NCBI GenBank assembly: GCA_030562195.1
Contig: JAUJPP010000003.1
Coordinates: 44,708,602 to 44,772,601 of the forward strand
Length of the DNA: 64,000 nucleotides
From: Nipponacmea schrenckii
Lineage: Eukaryota > Mollusca > Gastropoda > Lottiidae
Reading direction: 5' to 3'
Under the pieces are notes generated by a model. The model made no database searches, was not told where the DNA came from, and was given only the letters and a program-made list of their open reading frames with translations. Shown here in pieces: positions 28,301 to 39,864 of this stretch (positions are counted from its first letter, which is position 1; every line of letters starts with the position of its first letter). The position numbers were made by a program, and so were the translations under genes.

Positions 28301-31300
28301 AAATATGCTCAACAGGATATTACTGTTCTGATTTCATTTCGACATTTATTTGCTCTTATAGACTTAATATTACGAGTTTAATAAACTTGTTTTATTTTAC
28401 AAGATTGTATTGTGTTGCACTAGTCAAATCAAGAAAAAAAATAACCTTTTTATAAAATTCTTTCGGGAGTTTGAGAGGTGGAGATGAATAAATAGATCTA
28501 TTAACTCAAAGAAGACTTTTTCGTTTCTCTCAGATTCTGCCGGTCTGAAGGGTTTAGCCTATATAGTCCGAACCTTAATTTTTAGAACTATACTTGTATA
28601 AGTACATCAAAAAAACCTTTTGAAAACGGGCAAATTGATGAAATAGATTTGCGCGATCTGCGAAGGGACTAATGAATTTAATGGAATAAACCCTATTCCA
28701 GTCGTACCAGAAAAACTAAAGACTAAAAAACATCTGATCGCTACAATTCATATTGCAAAGATAGCTTGCCAGGAAAGGTAACATACGCCGACTGGCAGTA
28801 TTGAATTTTAAAAATAAATTGAGCAATAACTCAAAGAACATTCACTGAATGAATATTGAAGTCTGATTTAAATCAAATGGTTACAAACTTAGTGTTGCAA
28901 ACCGCAAGAACAGAATTGGTGGCGGTATTGCTTTAACTTGTAAAACCGAAATTAAAATGAGAAAGATTGAACATAGGACCAAACGTAGTTTGAAATCGAC
29001 ATATGGAAACTCATTTTCAAAAGTATAACAGTACACGTTGTTGGTATATACAGACCCCCGTCTCTAGCCACATGTGAGCAATTTGAATTTTCAAATTTCA
29101 TGGAAGATATCCTTCCTACATACTCTAACTTGTTGATTATGGGCGACTTCAACCTTCACCTTGAAAATGGTAGCGGAGCATCTACAAACTTTCAAAATTG
29201 CCTCAAAGCTATGGGCTAGAAGCAACATGTCAACCTTAGTACACACACTTCAGGAAACTGTTTAGACTTGGTAATCACTGAATTAATTAATGTAGAGAAA
29301 GAAAACATTACCAGTAAAACTGTACAATTTAGAAACTGGAAAAGCATATTCCAATCTGAATTCTCCGAAGATTTGGCTCGAATTTCAGTTGATAGTGAAG
29401 ATCTCAATACTTTTGTTAACTTGTATGAATCAGAAATCCAATCAGTCATTGACAAACACGCCAATAAAGAAACAAACTAAGATATGCAGAAGTCAGAGAC
29501 CTTGGTTCAATGAGTCAATATTAGAATCAAAGCGAATTGTACGGAAAACAGACAGAACGTGAAGAAAATACAGAGAGCCAGAATGGTTCAAGGAATTTTA
29601 AAAAGCACGAAATAGGTAGGCCTACTGTAAGGAAATTCCGACAAAAAAACGGGCTCTCTGTGATAAAATTCTAAATGCCAAAGGTGATTTAAAAAAACTC
29701 TATGCTATAATCACAGAATTAACTGGTACAAAAGCTGAAAATCCAATGCCACAGTCTACAAATGATGGTGAGTTAGCTGAGAAGTTTGCAGATTTTTTCA
29801 TGGACAAAATATCTAAAATTCGTGAAACACTTCAGGATTATTCGAGTTTCAGGCCAGATTTCAAAAATGTTCAACCTTTAGAAAATTAGAATTACAGTTG
29901 TCAAACTACAGGCCTGTTAGAAACATCGTTTCTTTCAAAATTGATAGAAAAAGCTGCGCTGACTAAATAGCCACGTCGATACCCATAATCTGTTACCCAA
30001 AAACAATCAGCATATAGACGTCACCATTCATGTGAGACTGCTTTACTCAGACTTGTCAATGATCTCCTGGATGGTATGGAGAAACAAGAGGTAACAGCTT
30101 TAATAGCAATCGACTTAAGTGCAGCCTTCGACATTCTACTCGACGACTAACACAATCAATACGGAGTAAATGTACAGTGCTAGCATGGGTGGACTCGTAC
30201 CTGCGACCTCGCAGTTGTCGTGTCAGTGTTAACTCTATAGAATCAGGTCCAAGATCGCTGGAATGTAGTGTGCCTCAAGGGAGCTGTCTTGTTCCTTGGC
30301 TTTATCTCACATATGCGGGAACACTATTCGATGTCATTCCACCAACGTCTACGGCTTTTCAGACGACCAAATTGCTTGTCAGCGCTTCAAACCAACTTCA
30401 GTGAACATAGAGCTATAAAGGAACTTGAAGACAGTGCTCTAATCATCAATGACTGGATGAATGCCAATTAACTCAAAATGAACACCACTAAGACAAGATT
30501 TATTATGTTCGGTAGTAAAGTCCATTTCGGTAAATGTTTAACTTAAGAAATTGATATTGCTGGTGAATAAATTAAAACGTTAGCGTCATAAGATACTTAG
30601 GTGCCTACTTAGACGAGGGCCTAAATTTTCAACACTCATGTTATAACCAAATGTAGAACTGCCATGTTAAATTATCTGAGAATAAAAAACATTCGCAAAT
30701 ATTTATCTCAAGATGCTGCAAAAATTCTTGTATTGTCATTAGTAATCCCACATTTGGATTATTGCAATGCCATATTGTTTGGAATTTCAGAACAAGAGTT
30801 ACAGAAATTACAGCGTATCCAGAATATGTTTCGCTAAACTTGTTTTGCAAAAGGAATATGTTTCGCTTAACTTGTTTTGCAAAAGGGAAATATGATAGAC
30901 TCTTTGTTTGAACTGCATTGGTTACCAATCAAAGCTAGGATCAATTTTAAAATAATGTGTACAATGTATAACTGTTTCATAGGCACGCTCCGAGTTATCT
31001 AACAGAACTGTTACACAAACCTGTCTTAAAAAGACAAAATCTCAGATCTGCTGATAACGTTGATTATTGCTTTGCTGTTCCTTTTAACAAATAGAAAACA
31101 TTTAATGACAGAAGTTTTTAGTACCATTGGTCCAACTCTCTGGAATTCATTGCCTCTGTATATAAGACAGTCTTCTACTTTAGACATTTTTAAGAAAAAT
31201 GTCAAAACCTACTATTTTAGAGATTTTTATGCATTGTTTTAAGATCTTGAGCTGCTCATAAAACGCTTGAGCCATCCATCAAGCGATTTTCAAATCGTGT

Positions 31301-34300
31301 AAATATAAAGGGAAGTAACTCTAACATATGGGTTTTCACGCGTCCTTGACCGCTACTATTGAATTGCACAATGATGTTTTAGCGTTGATTTACCACAAAT
31401 TCTCAAACTTAATGGAATCGTCGCTGGCTCACTTATAAAATTCCGAATATATTTTTATTGTGGCTTTTTAGAATTTGGTAAAGTGTGGGATGCATACTTA
31501 TTTAACTAATATATATATGAAAATAAAGGAAGGCAACTTTAAAGTATTTTTTAAAGAAACTGGCACACACCAATTTTTATTCAAAACTTCGTTCCATCCG
31601 AAGCATACCTTTTCTGGCATAATAAAATTGCAAAGTCTGAGATTTAACAGAATTTGCACAAGAAAGACAGATTTTGATTTGGCTTGCGAACTCGTATTTG
31701 ATAAACTGAAGGAGCGGGGTTACTCAAAACGTTTTTTGCGCAAAATTAAAAACGACACCCTTTCGGCTATTGAGAACAAAAATAAGCCCCCTCCTCCACC
31801 TAACGGTTTCGGTTCTGTACCATGTGGAGGTTCTCGGTGTCGTACCTGCGAATATATACATGTTTCTCACTATTTTGAAAATAAAAAAGCGGCAATATTT
31901 TCGAACAGTAGTTCTTTCGTGCATTGATAAAAACATAATGTACCTTATTTCCTGAAAAAGAAAAAATGCGACGTACAATATATTGGCGAAACACAAAACT
32001 CGTTTAAGCGGTCATCGCTTTGACATTCTCCATAAAAAGATAGACAAATCACGAACCATTTCAATTCAACCCATTATTCCATTGAAGATCTTCTTGTTAT
32101 GTCCATAGAAAAGATATCAGTCTCTACAACAATCAAACCTAACACGAAGCGACTATAAAGGGAGAGTTTTTCTGGATGCGCAATTACAAACTGTTGTACC
32201 TCACGGTCTAAATATCCAGCATGACAATCAGATTATACCTTTTGTCGCCACCTACAATTCTACAGCTAAATATATCCTCTGTTTTTGTGAAACGCTTTTA
32301 TAAAGAACTCCAGGATGAATTCCCTGATATCTATACCAAACGTTTGGTGACTGCTTACAAAGAAATAAAAATCTGATTAATATTCTTGTACATGGTAGAT
32401 CAGACACCCTTTCATTATCTCCCTGATATATACGTTTTGCATTTCTCTACTTGTGACCTAGGCCAGTGCTTCTATAGGAGAGCATCTCTTATAACACCCT
32501 TAACTAAGCCTAGATATTAGCGAATATGAGGTATGGACACAACTAATTTAGTTCACAATGCAGACAGGGCCACACATGCGTATTTTCTCAGGGGGTGACC
32601 AAATTTCAAAACCCCAACTTTTTGCAAAAAGATGATAACTAAACCAACTTTTGTTGATTTTGGTACCATCACTGTATCATGACATATAAAGAGACTTGGT
32701 GCTACTGGAGTCGCAAAATAGTCAATATATTGTTTAGCCTTAATCTGCACAAAGCAATCTTAAATTTTCTTCTTATCCGTGTACATAAATTTTGTATTTT
32801 CTTGCTGGAATACAACTTGAGATGACAGATTATGACCATAATAGGTTTATAATCTATTATTTCAAGTTTCGACTAAAAATTGCGAAATTTAGGTAGACGG
32901 ATAACTTGCATTCAATAATATCTATGATATTTGTCGTGAGACAGGCTAGTTTTACCCTAGGTAGGGAACTCTTTACCTAGTGTTTATGATAATAAGCAAA
33001 TCAAATACAAAACTTAGTCCAAACTCTACTTTTCTATATATACAATGTCTATAGTTGACTTTTCACATTTTGAAATATTTATTTTGCACATCAGTAATAC
33101 TTTTAACTACCTTTAGATGAGTGGAACCACAAACAGACTAACCTTATATTTTTCGATGAACAGTTTTTGAGTTATTGCCCTTGACTTAGTTACATCACAT
33201 CAAAATGTATTTTTGATGCAATAGAAGCTGCAATTTTCAATGGCGGTGGTCAGGTTTCGAATCTGACGATTTTTCGATGAATAGTTTATGAGTAATTGTC
33301 CTTGACTAAGTAAAATTGTGTAAAAATTCATTTGTTGTAGACACTATAGAAGCTTCAATTTTCTATGGATTTGAATGAAACTTGGTATGAGCATTGGAAT
33401 TGATAAGACGGCAGTCAAGTTTGATTTGGACGAGTTTTCGATAAACGCTTTTTGAGTTATTGCCCCTGCCTCTTTATTTGTTATAGACACAATAGAAACT
33501 ACAATTTTCAATGGATTTTAATGAAACTTGGTGTGAGCATCGGAATTGATAAGACCGCGGTCAAGTTCAAATTTGAAGATTTTTCGATAAACGATTTTGA
33601 GTTATTGCCCTTGACTTAGTTACATCACGTCAAAATTTTATTGTTGATGCAATAGTAACTACAATTTTCAATGGATTTGAACGAAACTTGGTTTTAGCAT
33701 TGGAATTGACAAGGCGGTGGTCAGGTTTCAAATTTGACGATTTTTCGATGAACGGTTCTAGAGTTATTGCCTTGACTTAGTTACATCACATAAAAATTCA
33801 TTGTTATTGTAATAGAACCTTCAATTTTCTATAGATTTTAATGAAACTTGGTATGAGCATTGGAATTGATAAAATGGCAGTCAAGTTTGATTTGGACGAT
33901 TTTTCGTTATACTTTTTTTGATTTATTGCCCCTGCCTCTTGTTTTAGACACAATAGAAGCTACAATTTTCAATGGATTTTAATGAAACTTGGTGTGAGCA
34001 TTGGAATTGATAAGACGGCAGTCAAGTTTGAATTTGATGCCTTTTTTAATCAATGATTTTTAGTTATTGCCCTTGACTAAAATTATGTCAGAAATATTTG
34101 TGGGTGAAAAACAAGCTACAACTTTTTAATAGATTTTGATGAAACTCGGTATGAAATAGATAAGGTGGTGGTCAAGTTTGAATTTGACGATTTCCATGAG
34201 TATTTCAAGTTTTTTTCGACTTCAATATTCAGTGATTTTTTTTTTTTTTTAGTTATTGCTCAATTTATTATTCAAATTCAATGCTGCCGGTAGGCGAATG

Positions 34301-37300
34301 TAACCTTGCCTGGCAAGCTATCTTCAATTATTTTTATTTCAAAATATGAAACATTTGTAGCTATATCAAATCAATGTAATCAGCAAGAAGTATACTTAGA
34401 TTTAAAAGTGAATGGCTTTCTGTGGCCCGAATTCATGAACATTACTTAGTTACTTGATAACTTAAAATAACCAAATAACAATATTTTCCAGCTCTTCGCT
34501 GGATCAAACGCGATATTGACATTTGGCCCAAATGACTGGCGATACAAGTGGTTTTACATATTATAGCACTTTAGCACACAGTATAGCAGAAACCTGGCAC
34601 CGGCTGAAATCAGAATATCACATGACGTTGAGCAAAACTGATGAGCTCACTGAAAAAGTTGGGGTCACTCCGAGAAAATTAAGTTGGGGTCACTCCGACA
34701 AAAAAGTTGGGGTCACTCACAAAAAATTTAGTTTGGGTCACTCACAGAAAATTAAGTTGGGGTCGGTCCAATTGAAGTTTTGAAATAAAAAAACATGAGG
34801 TCCGTGAAAAAGTTTGGGTCACATCATCATTAAAGTTGTTCGAGTTGGGTACGGTTAATGACCTAAACTTTTCAGTTTCACAAGTAAAAAACATTTATTA
34901 TAATGTCCATTGTTCCTGTGGGAACCAGTAGTATTTTTTTTACATTTCAGATTATAAAGATTATAGATGATTACTTGATCTTTTCATTCCATATTTTTTT
35001 GCACAACTGCACATACGATAGGCCTACTCTTATCACTGGAGGTAATGCCTACATGCCTGTGCCTTCGTAGCATTACAACCTACAATCCCCAACTTTTTTG
35101 AGTTTTGATAGAGTGACCCCAACTTTTATGTATCCTACCAACTTTCCAGCCCCCCGCACCCCCCTTAACAATCATCTTGGGCAGTCAAAAATTAATGCAA
35201 AATTGTGTGTTGTCTAAAGATCGGTTTGTGGATTGTCGCCCTTTAGACACTTCGACCAATATTTAGACTAACAAGAAATCGACACAATACTACTCAAAAA
35301 TTCAAATTTAGATAAATTGCTTTATTTTTCTGAAATATTCTATCATTTTGTAGGATAAGAGTTTGATAATTCACAATTATTGAATGAATTGGTTATCGCA
35401 AAACATTAGAATTGGATATGTTATACCAGACTAATGGTCGATATGTCCTAATCACGCACTTGCTGAAAACGACTTGTCAAGGTTCAAGGAAAAAAGGAAA
35501 AATGGAAACATTTATAGAATGAATTTAATTAATTTACTTTTGCAGGGGCGTACAGGGCGTTATTGAGATTTCTTAACTATAATGTAAGTAAATATAATTA
35601 TATAGGTACAATTGAATAGGAAATAACAGTAAATTAGCCTATAGTCTCTAAGTGATACTGTATTTTAGCAGGAACATAAAATTTAAGCTCTCAAGAAAGA
35701 ATGGTCAACATGAGTAGCCTATATATTCATCAGTGAACTTAGTTTGTGTCATAAAGTAACAGAATCCCTTAAAATTGGAAAAAATCACAAAACTAAGTCA
35801 TTTTTGAAAAACGCTCAATCAATTTATTGAGCGTTTTTCAATAATCAAATGCATATTATGGATAATTACTTCCTTTTTTGGATACCGGTATTTATCTATT
35901 TTTTTTATTTCCTTTCTGGCTAAGTAACATTCTCATCTGTTGTTGTTGTCAGTTTCAGGTTCTATTATTAGATAATAATAGTGGTTCAATATCACTCAAG
36001 TCACCATGGATAGAAAACGGAAAACTGATACTGATGGGTATGAAGGCATCGACAGCTCTGATGATGAAGAATCCAAACAGGATGCTTGTTCAGATGATTA
36101 TAGAACACCAGAACAGTGTAATCTTAAGCATCAAAAACATAATCATAGTGAAATTGAAAAAAGACGAAGAGATAAAATGAACACATTCATTGTTGAATTG
36201 TCTGCCTTAATACCGATGTGCAATGCTATGAATCGTAAATTAGATAAGTTGACTGTTTTAAGAATGGCAGTTCAACACATGAAATTTCTTAAGGGTAGTA
36301 ATAAATCATACTCAGAAACTCGACCAGAGAATTCAATCTTGTCAGAGGCTGAATTAACTAGTATGTTACTTAAAATATCAGATGGGTTTTTATTCGCTGT
36401 AAGTTGTGATAGAGCTCGCATTTTATATTGCTCTAAATCTGTCAGTAAAGTATTAAACTATTCGCAAAAAGAATTGATAGGACAGAGTTGGTTTGATATT
36501 CTTCATCCTCAAGATATCAATAAAATAAAAGAACAACTAACAACTTCAGATTTATCTCCTAGAGAGCGACTTATTGATGCGAAAACAATGATGCCTGTAA
36601 GAACTGTGTTTCCTAAATCTTCGCAGCAATTAAGTTCTGGTGCCAGACGATCATTCTTTTGTCGAATGAGAATTGGCAATAAATCATCCAATTCCAGTTT
36701 AAGTGTTGCCAAAGGAAAGCTGGACTCAGAGAATGTCAGTTCACATAAAAAGAAAAAGACAGAAAGGAAACATTTTTCAAGAATATATTGTAGTGGTTAT
36801 GTAAAAATGTGGCCCATGTCACAAGTGAACATTGATGAAGACGGTGAAATAGATCAAGATAGTTTAGGTTGTCTTGTTATTATTGGACAGAATCAATCGA
36901 ATATTGAAATTAAACCTCCAGTGAATAAACCAGATGTGGCTGTTAGACCAGTGGAGTACTCATCCCGATTGACTATAGATGGTAAATTTCAATATGTAGA
37001 TGATAGGGCTACTCTTATATTAGGATTTCTACCACAAGAACTAATAGGTAGTTCAGTTTATGAGTATTATCATCCTAAAGATATCATGTATCTTGCTGAC
37101 ATCCACAGGAAAGTTTTACAAACCAAAATAAAAATAAAAACAAGACCATATAAATTTAAGATTGGAGAGGGAAACGTTATTACTCTACAATCAACATTAT
37201 TTGCTTTTAATAATCCATTTACAAAAGAAATAGAGTGTATTGTTTCTAATAATAGACTAATAACAGAATCCAATTCAGGAGCCACAGACCCATTTGAATC

Positions 37301-39864
37301 AGCAATGAAATCATTTCCATCTAGCTCTGGCATGTCACCTGATAAATTGTTCAGATTTGGTGCTGGTAACAGTGACCAGAATAAAGAGATGATGACTATA
37401 AGTGGTGTATCCGATCTTAATAAGGATGTTTGTGCTGATGATTATAGTAGAATAAATAAGGCCATTGCAGAGGCTGATAGTAGCAGTGGTGAGGGCTCTA
37501 CTTCCCAAGTTCCTACAGCAGATATTAACATACCATCTTCTAGTCAGGTAGCTACTTACCCTAGAAATATACCACCTGTTGAAACACAACAGTCCTCATC
37601 CTCTTCTACATTAGATACCACATTATTACATGATGTAATACAAGAACAAGTAGAAGACATGCAGAATCCGGGTAATGGTAATGATGAAGCAGCACTGGCT
37701 TTTCTCATGAGTTTGTTAGAGGCTGATTCGGGATTAGGTGGTCCTGTTGATTTTAATGATATTCCTTGGCCTCTATAGATTTTATAAGAACTAAGGGTAA
37801 CTGTAAAATATGTTAACTTTAGAGCTTCCAATTCTTATAAGTGGATTTAATTGCATGTAGGAATATTGAAGAAGAAACTCAAGAGTTTCACATTGTTGAC
37901 AACTAGAATATCATAAAGCATGAATAAAGATATTTTTAAAGTTCTGTTTAAATATTTGTATGGAGCTTTACAATTGATTTACATGTAAAGAGCACTTAAT
38001 ATTTAACAGTTAATATCTTGCTATTATTGTATGTCATTGAATGTAAATGAGTGATTCCAAATTCCACCTGTTGATAAACAGAGTTATTTATGACAGTGAA
38101 TTCTTTATTAATTACAGAATTTTTGTTGAAATGTTTTATGACTGAGATGATATATTTCTAGCAACATTCTTATTACTTTACATTGTTATCTATATAATAT
38201 GTTGTCTGATATTTACAATGAAAATATATATTTATTACATATTCTACATTTTGTTTGTACAACTGTGATATATATTGTTACTTATAGTTTGTGAATATTT
38301 ATATTTCATAATTAAGTTTGAAATACATAATTGTTATTGTAATCTAATGATATAGTCCTCTCAATTTTTCTTCACACTGACATTAAATTTGAATTCTGAA
38401 AAGCACTGTTAGGTTTGAAATTGGGAATACCAGCATACCAATTGTTGACCAGGTTTGTCGCTAGAAGAAGTTGACTGCTGGATCAAAGTGGCAAGGACGA
38501 ACAAAGGTCTTGCACCTCAGTGGGTTTCTGCACTATTTTACTCCGAGGAGATGTTATGTTAATGTATGCATGATGAAGTCAGCTGTTTGTGCGATTGAAG
38601 CTATTCTAAATGTGTAAATTAGACTGAATTAAAGGAAATTTACGCTTTGAGAAATTGAGTACATATAAATGAAAAAGCATGAGTCAAAAAATCATTTTAA
38701 TACTTTTATTTATCATAGAAAGTGCAACATTGACATTTCAAAATACAGAATTTTTTCTGAAACATTAAGCCAATTTTATTGTGTCAGAACTTTTTCAGGT
38801 AACTTATATATAATATATCACAAAATAAAATGATGTTATCAGAAGATTAAGAGGACTCCAATCATATTAAAAACTTATTGTTGTTATTATTTGTTGTTTG
38901 TTGAAATATTGGTATACGGTTAAATATATGATGTTATATTTTCTCAGTAATGACTGAATGTTTTTCAATATTACATGAAATTCAATGATATATACGTGAT
39001 ATAATGTGATTTTTATCTCTTTTGATTTTACTCAAAAATAAATTGAAATATTCGAATAAAATTAAAATATCATAAATAAAGGCCATAAAAGTTATTAATT
39101 GTTCCAAGAATGTGGCGTTGTGTACATGTCAGCAAGTATTTCTTTATAAAAAGTCATATTTACCAAAATGACCAATAATGTTTCTAACCATGTATAGTTA
39201 GATGTATAGATGTATTGTTTGTAATCTGTCAAATTAAATAGTCAAACCAATAGGGCCTATAAAATAGTCAAATAAATAGGGCCTATATTTATTCCAATCA
39301 TCAGGGCCCACCAATATCCTAAATAACTGTCAGTGGCAAAAACGGGGGGGAATGACAGTATGATTTTTGGTTATGGGGCGAGATGTACAACATTGTCCAT
39401 GAAGAAAATAAAAACTCAGAATAATATATATATTATAGTGTTTAGAGGCGTCACAAGTTAATGCATCATTTTTGTGATTAATTTTCATCTGTGAAGCACT
39501 GACAATGCAAAGGCTTATCATCCTTACCATACTGTATATATTTACAGTTTATAGACATACATCCAAAATTAGAATGCAAAGTTATCTTTTATTATTCAAA
39601 TTTTTTATACCCTATAGAAATTCAATGTTAAAAATTATAAATGAGGTGTTTTACCTTTTCACTTTCTGCCCAGGTGTCAATGACATCAGACGCAAAATTG
39701 AAATATTTTGGAACTTGCAAGGTAGTATATCTAAAGCCAGTTGATTTAGAACCAGTTAATATACAATCAGGTGAATTTGTGATAACCCAAAATAGTTTGC
39801 TTGTTAGGATATTTGAAGAAGTAAATTTTCTGGTTAGTCTTGGTAGTCCTATGGCTATTGACAT
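22366..39864 (-). CDS. ACSM: Medium-chain acyl-CoA synthetase, mitochondrial (ACSM family), 16 coding exons
   Basis: Activates medium-chain fatty or aromatic acids to acyl-CoA through an acyl-adenylate, in the mitochondrial matrix (family knowledge). Coding exons, 5' to 3' on the minus strand: 39864-39655, 28289-28189, 27738-27629, 26819-26701, 26507-26431, 26081-26027, 25834-25713, 25358-25202, 25038-24910, 24784-24710, 24267-24184, 23934-23833, 23616-23489, 23066-22967, 22815-22696, 22467-22366. All have GT-AG borders and phases that join, giving 596 codons plus stop against roughly 580 in the family. Residues 1 to about 45 are basic and S/T-rich, like a matrix-targeting peptide, followed by [13 protein letters not shown]. 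The P-loop TSGTTGFPK is at 239-247, YGQTET at 380-385, TGDRG at 464-468, and the catalytic-lysine motif PKTVSGK at 571-577. Exon 1 lies 11.4 kb from exon 2, and its phase-0 donor fits exon 2. An acceptor-like tract before 39886 suggests an untranslated exon further upstream. Paralogue number cannot be assigned. Confidence 0.93.
28757..28860 (-). mobile_element. 3' fragment of a pearl/HINE-like element
   Basis: Reads as the reverse complement of the 3' end at 55070-55158: AGATAGCTTGCC, GGTAACATACGCC, then TTGAGCAATAACTCAAA. The rest is missing where the LINE relic starts. Confidence 0.65.
28860..31245 (+). pseudogene. CR1/L2-like non-LTR retrotransposon (Jockey superfamily), degenerate
   Basis: Endonuclease motifs come first: [12 protein letters not shown] near 28900, VGIYRPPS near 29040, [10 protein letters not shown] near 29140, then a [15 protein letters not shown] segment near 29250. 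Reverse-transcriptase motifs follow in broken frames: [20 protein letters not shown] near 30005, [12 protein letters not shown] near 30100, [11 protein letters not shown] near 30270 and FSDDQ near 30355. The tail, at about 31090-31240, has [19 protein letters not shown], the usual C-terminus of CR1/L2-type elements. Several stops and frameshifts make it dead. It lies in ACSM intron 1, antisense to ACSM, and appears to cut off an older tandem-core element fragment at its 5' side. Confidence 0.8.
31440..32420 (+). pseudogene. Penelope-like element 3' portion with GIY-YIG region, degenerate
   Basis: The longest open part (31475-31927) has [53 protein letters not shown] and the cysteine motif [14 protein letters not shown]. 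This is followed in shifted frames by [12 protein letters not shown] (the GIY-YIG start), [24 protein letters not shown], and then a segment ending [18 protein letters not shown]. These are signatures of Penelope-like elements and their GIY-YIG endonuclease. Frameshifts and stops show it is inactive. The start of the element (RT proper) is not present here; the LINE relic lies directly upstream. Confidence 0.72.
33130..34325 (+). mobile_element. Pearl/HINE-like tandem-core element, 5'-truncated
   Basis: About eight diverged units of roughly 150 bp, each with 'ATGAAACTTGGT-TGAGCATTGGAATTGATAAG' split blocks and GAGTTATTGCCC. The array ends in AATGCTGCCGGTAGGCG and the hairpin CTTGCCTGGCAAG (34305-34317) followed by CTATCTT. 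The 5' terminus (ATACGCCCAC) is missing. It lies in ACSM intron 1. Confidence 0.75.
34653..35140. repeat. GGGGTCACTC minisatellite with an inverted copy
   Basis: About five units of AAAAAGTTGGGGTCACTC (about 28 bp apart) at 34653-34765 and one more diverged near 34805. The opposite orientation (GAGTGACCCCAACTTTT) is at about 35088-35130, and a lone inverted fragment is near 32605. The small open frame across it only reads the repeat. Confidence 0.65.
35804..35841. repeat. Perfect 16-bp hairpin upstream of the BMAL retrogene
   Basis: The arms 35804-35819 and 35826-35841 are perfect reverse complements (core AAAAACGCTCAAT / ATTGAGCGTTTTT) around a 6-base loop. It lies about 165 bp before the BMAL start codon. 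It may be a leader hairpin if transcribed, a dyad binding site, or the remnant of a small palindromic element. Confidence 0.6.
36006..37778 (+). CDS. ARNTL: BMAL (ARNTL/cycle) clock transcription factor, intronless retrogene-like copy
   Basis: A bHLH-PAS factor that in animals pairs with CLOCK and binds E-boxes as the positive arm of the circadian loop, acting in the nucleus. One uninterrupted reading frame of 590 codons, against about 626 in human BMAL1. Order: basic N-terminus with KRK; bHLH about 42-97 ([14 protein letters not shown], then [18 protein letters not shown]); PAS-A about 115-290 with [11 protein letters not shown] and [12 protein letters not shown] about 322-418 with [12 protein letters not shown]; and the C-terminal transactivation end [20 protein letters not shown]. 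The start codon context is TCACCATGG, and a splice-acceptor-like tract (to about 35950) precedes the leader, so an untranslated 5' exon is possible. BMAL genes known to me are split into many exons, so an intronless intact copy suggests retroposition. PAS-B is visibly more diverged than the bHLH. It lies antisense in ACSM intron 1. AATAAA signals occur at about 39037-39080, which would give a 3'UTR of about 1.3 kb. Family call is very secure; retrogene origin is inferred. Confidence 0.93.
   Translation: MDRKRKTDTDGYEGIDSSDDEESKQDACSDDYRTPEQCNLKHQKHNHSEIEKRRRDKMNTFIVELSALIPMCNAMNRKLDKLTVLRMAVQHMKFLKGSNKSYSETRPENSILSEAELTSMLLKISDGFLFAVSCDRARILYCSKSVSKVLNYSQKELIGQSWFDILHPQDINKIKEQLTTSDLSPRERLIDAKTMMPVRTVFPKSSQQLSSGARRSFFCRMRIGNKSSNSSLSVAKGKLDSENVSSHKKKKTERKHFSRIYCSGYVKMWPMSQVNIDEDGEIDQDSLGCLVIIGQNQSNIEIKPPVNKPDVAVRPVEYSSRLTIDGKFQYVDDRATLILGFLPQELIGSSVYEYYHPKDIMYLADIHRKVLQTKIKIKTRPYKFKIGEGNVITLQSTLFAFNNPFTKEIECIVSNNRLITESNSGATDPFESAMKSFPSSSGMSPDKLFRFGAGNSDQNKEMMTISGVSDLNKDVCADDYSRINKAIAEADSSSGEGSTSQVPTADINIPSSSQVATYPRNIPPVETQQSSSSSTLDTTLLHDVIQEQVEDMQNPGNGNDEAALAFLMSLLEADSGLGGPVDFNDIPWPL
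37779..39080 (+). other. Probable 3'UTR of the BMAL retrogene
   Basis: AT-rich sequence after the BMAL stop with clustered AATAAA signals at about 39037, 39055 and 39075. No genomic poly(A) tract or clear target-site duplication was seen at its end, so if the gene is a retrocopy the insertion is old enough to have lost those marks. Confidence 0.35.

Noticed and set aside
31475..31927. 150-codon open frame that could pass for a small gene
   Set aside because: Its motifs are those of a Penelope-like element and the reading continues in shifted frames, so it is part of the relic.
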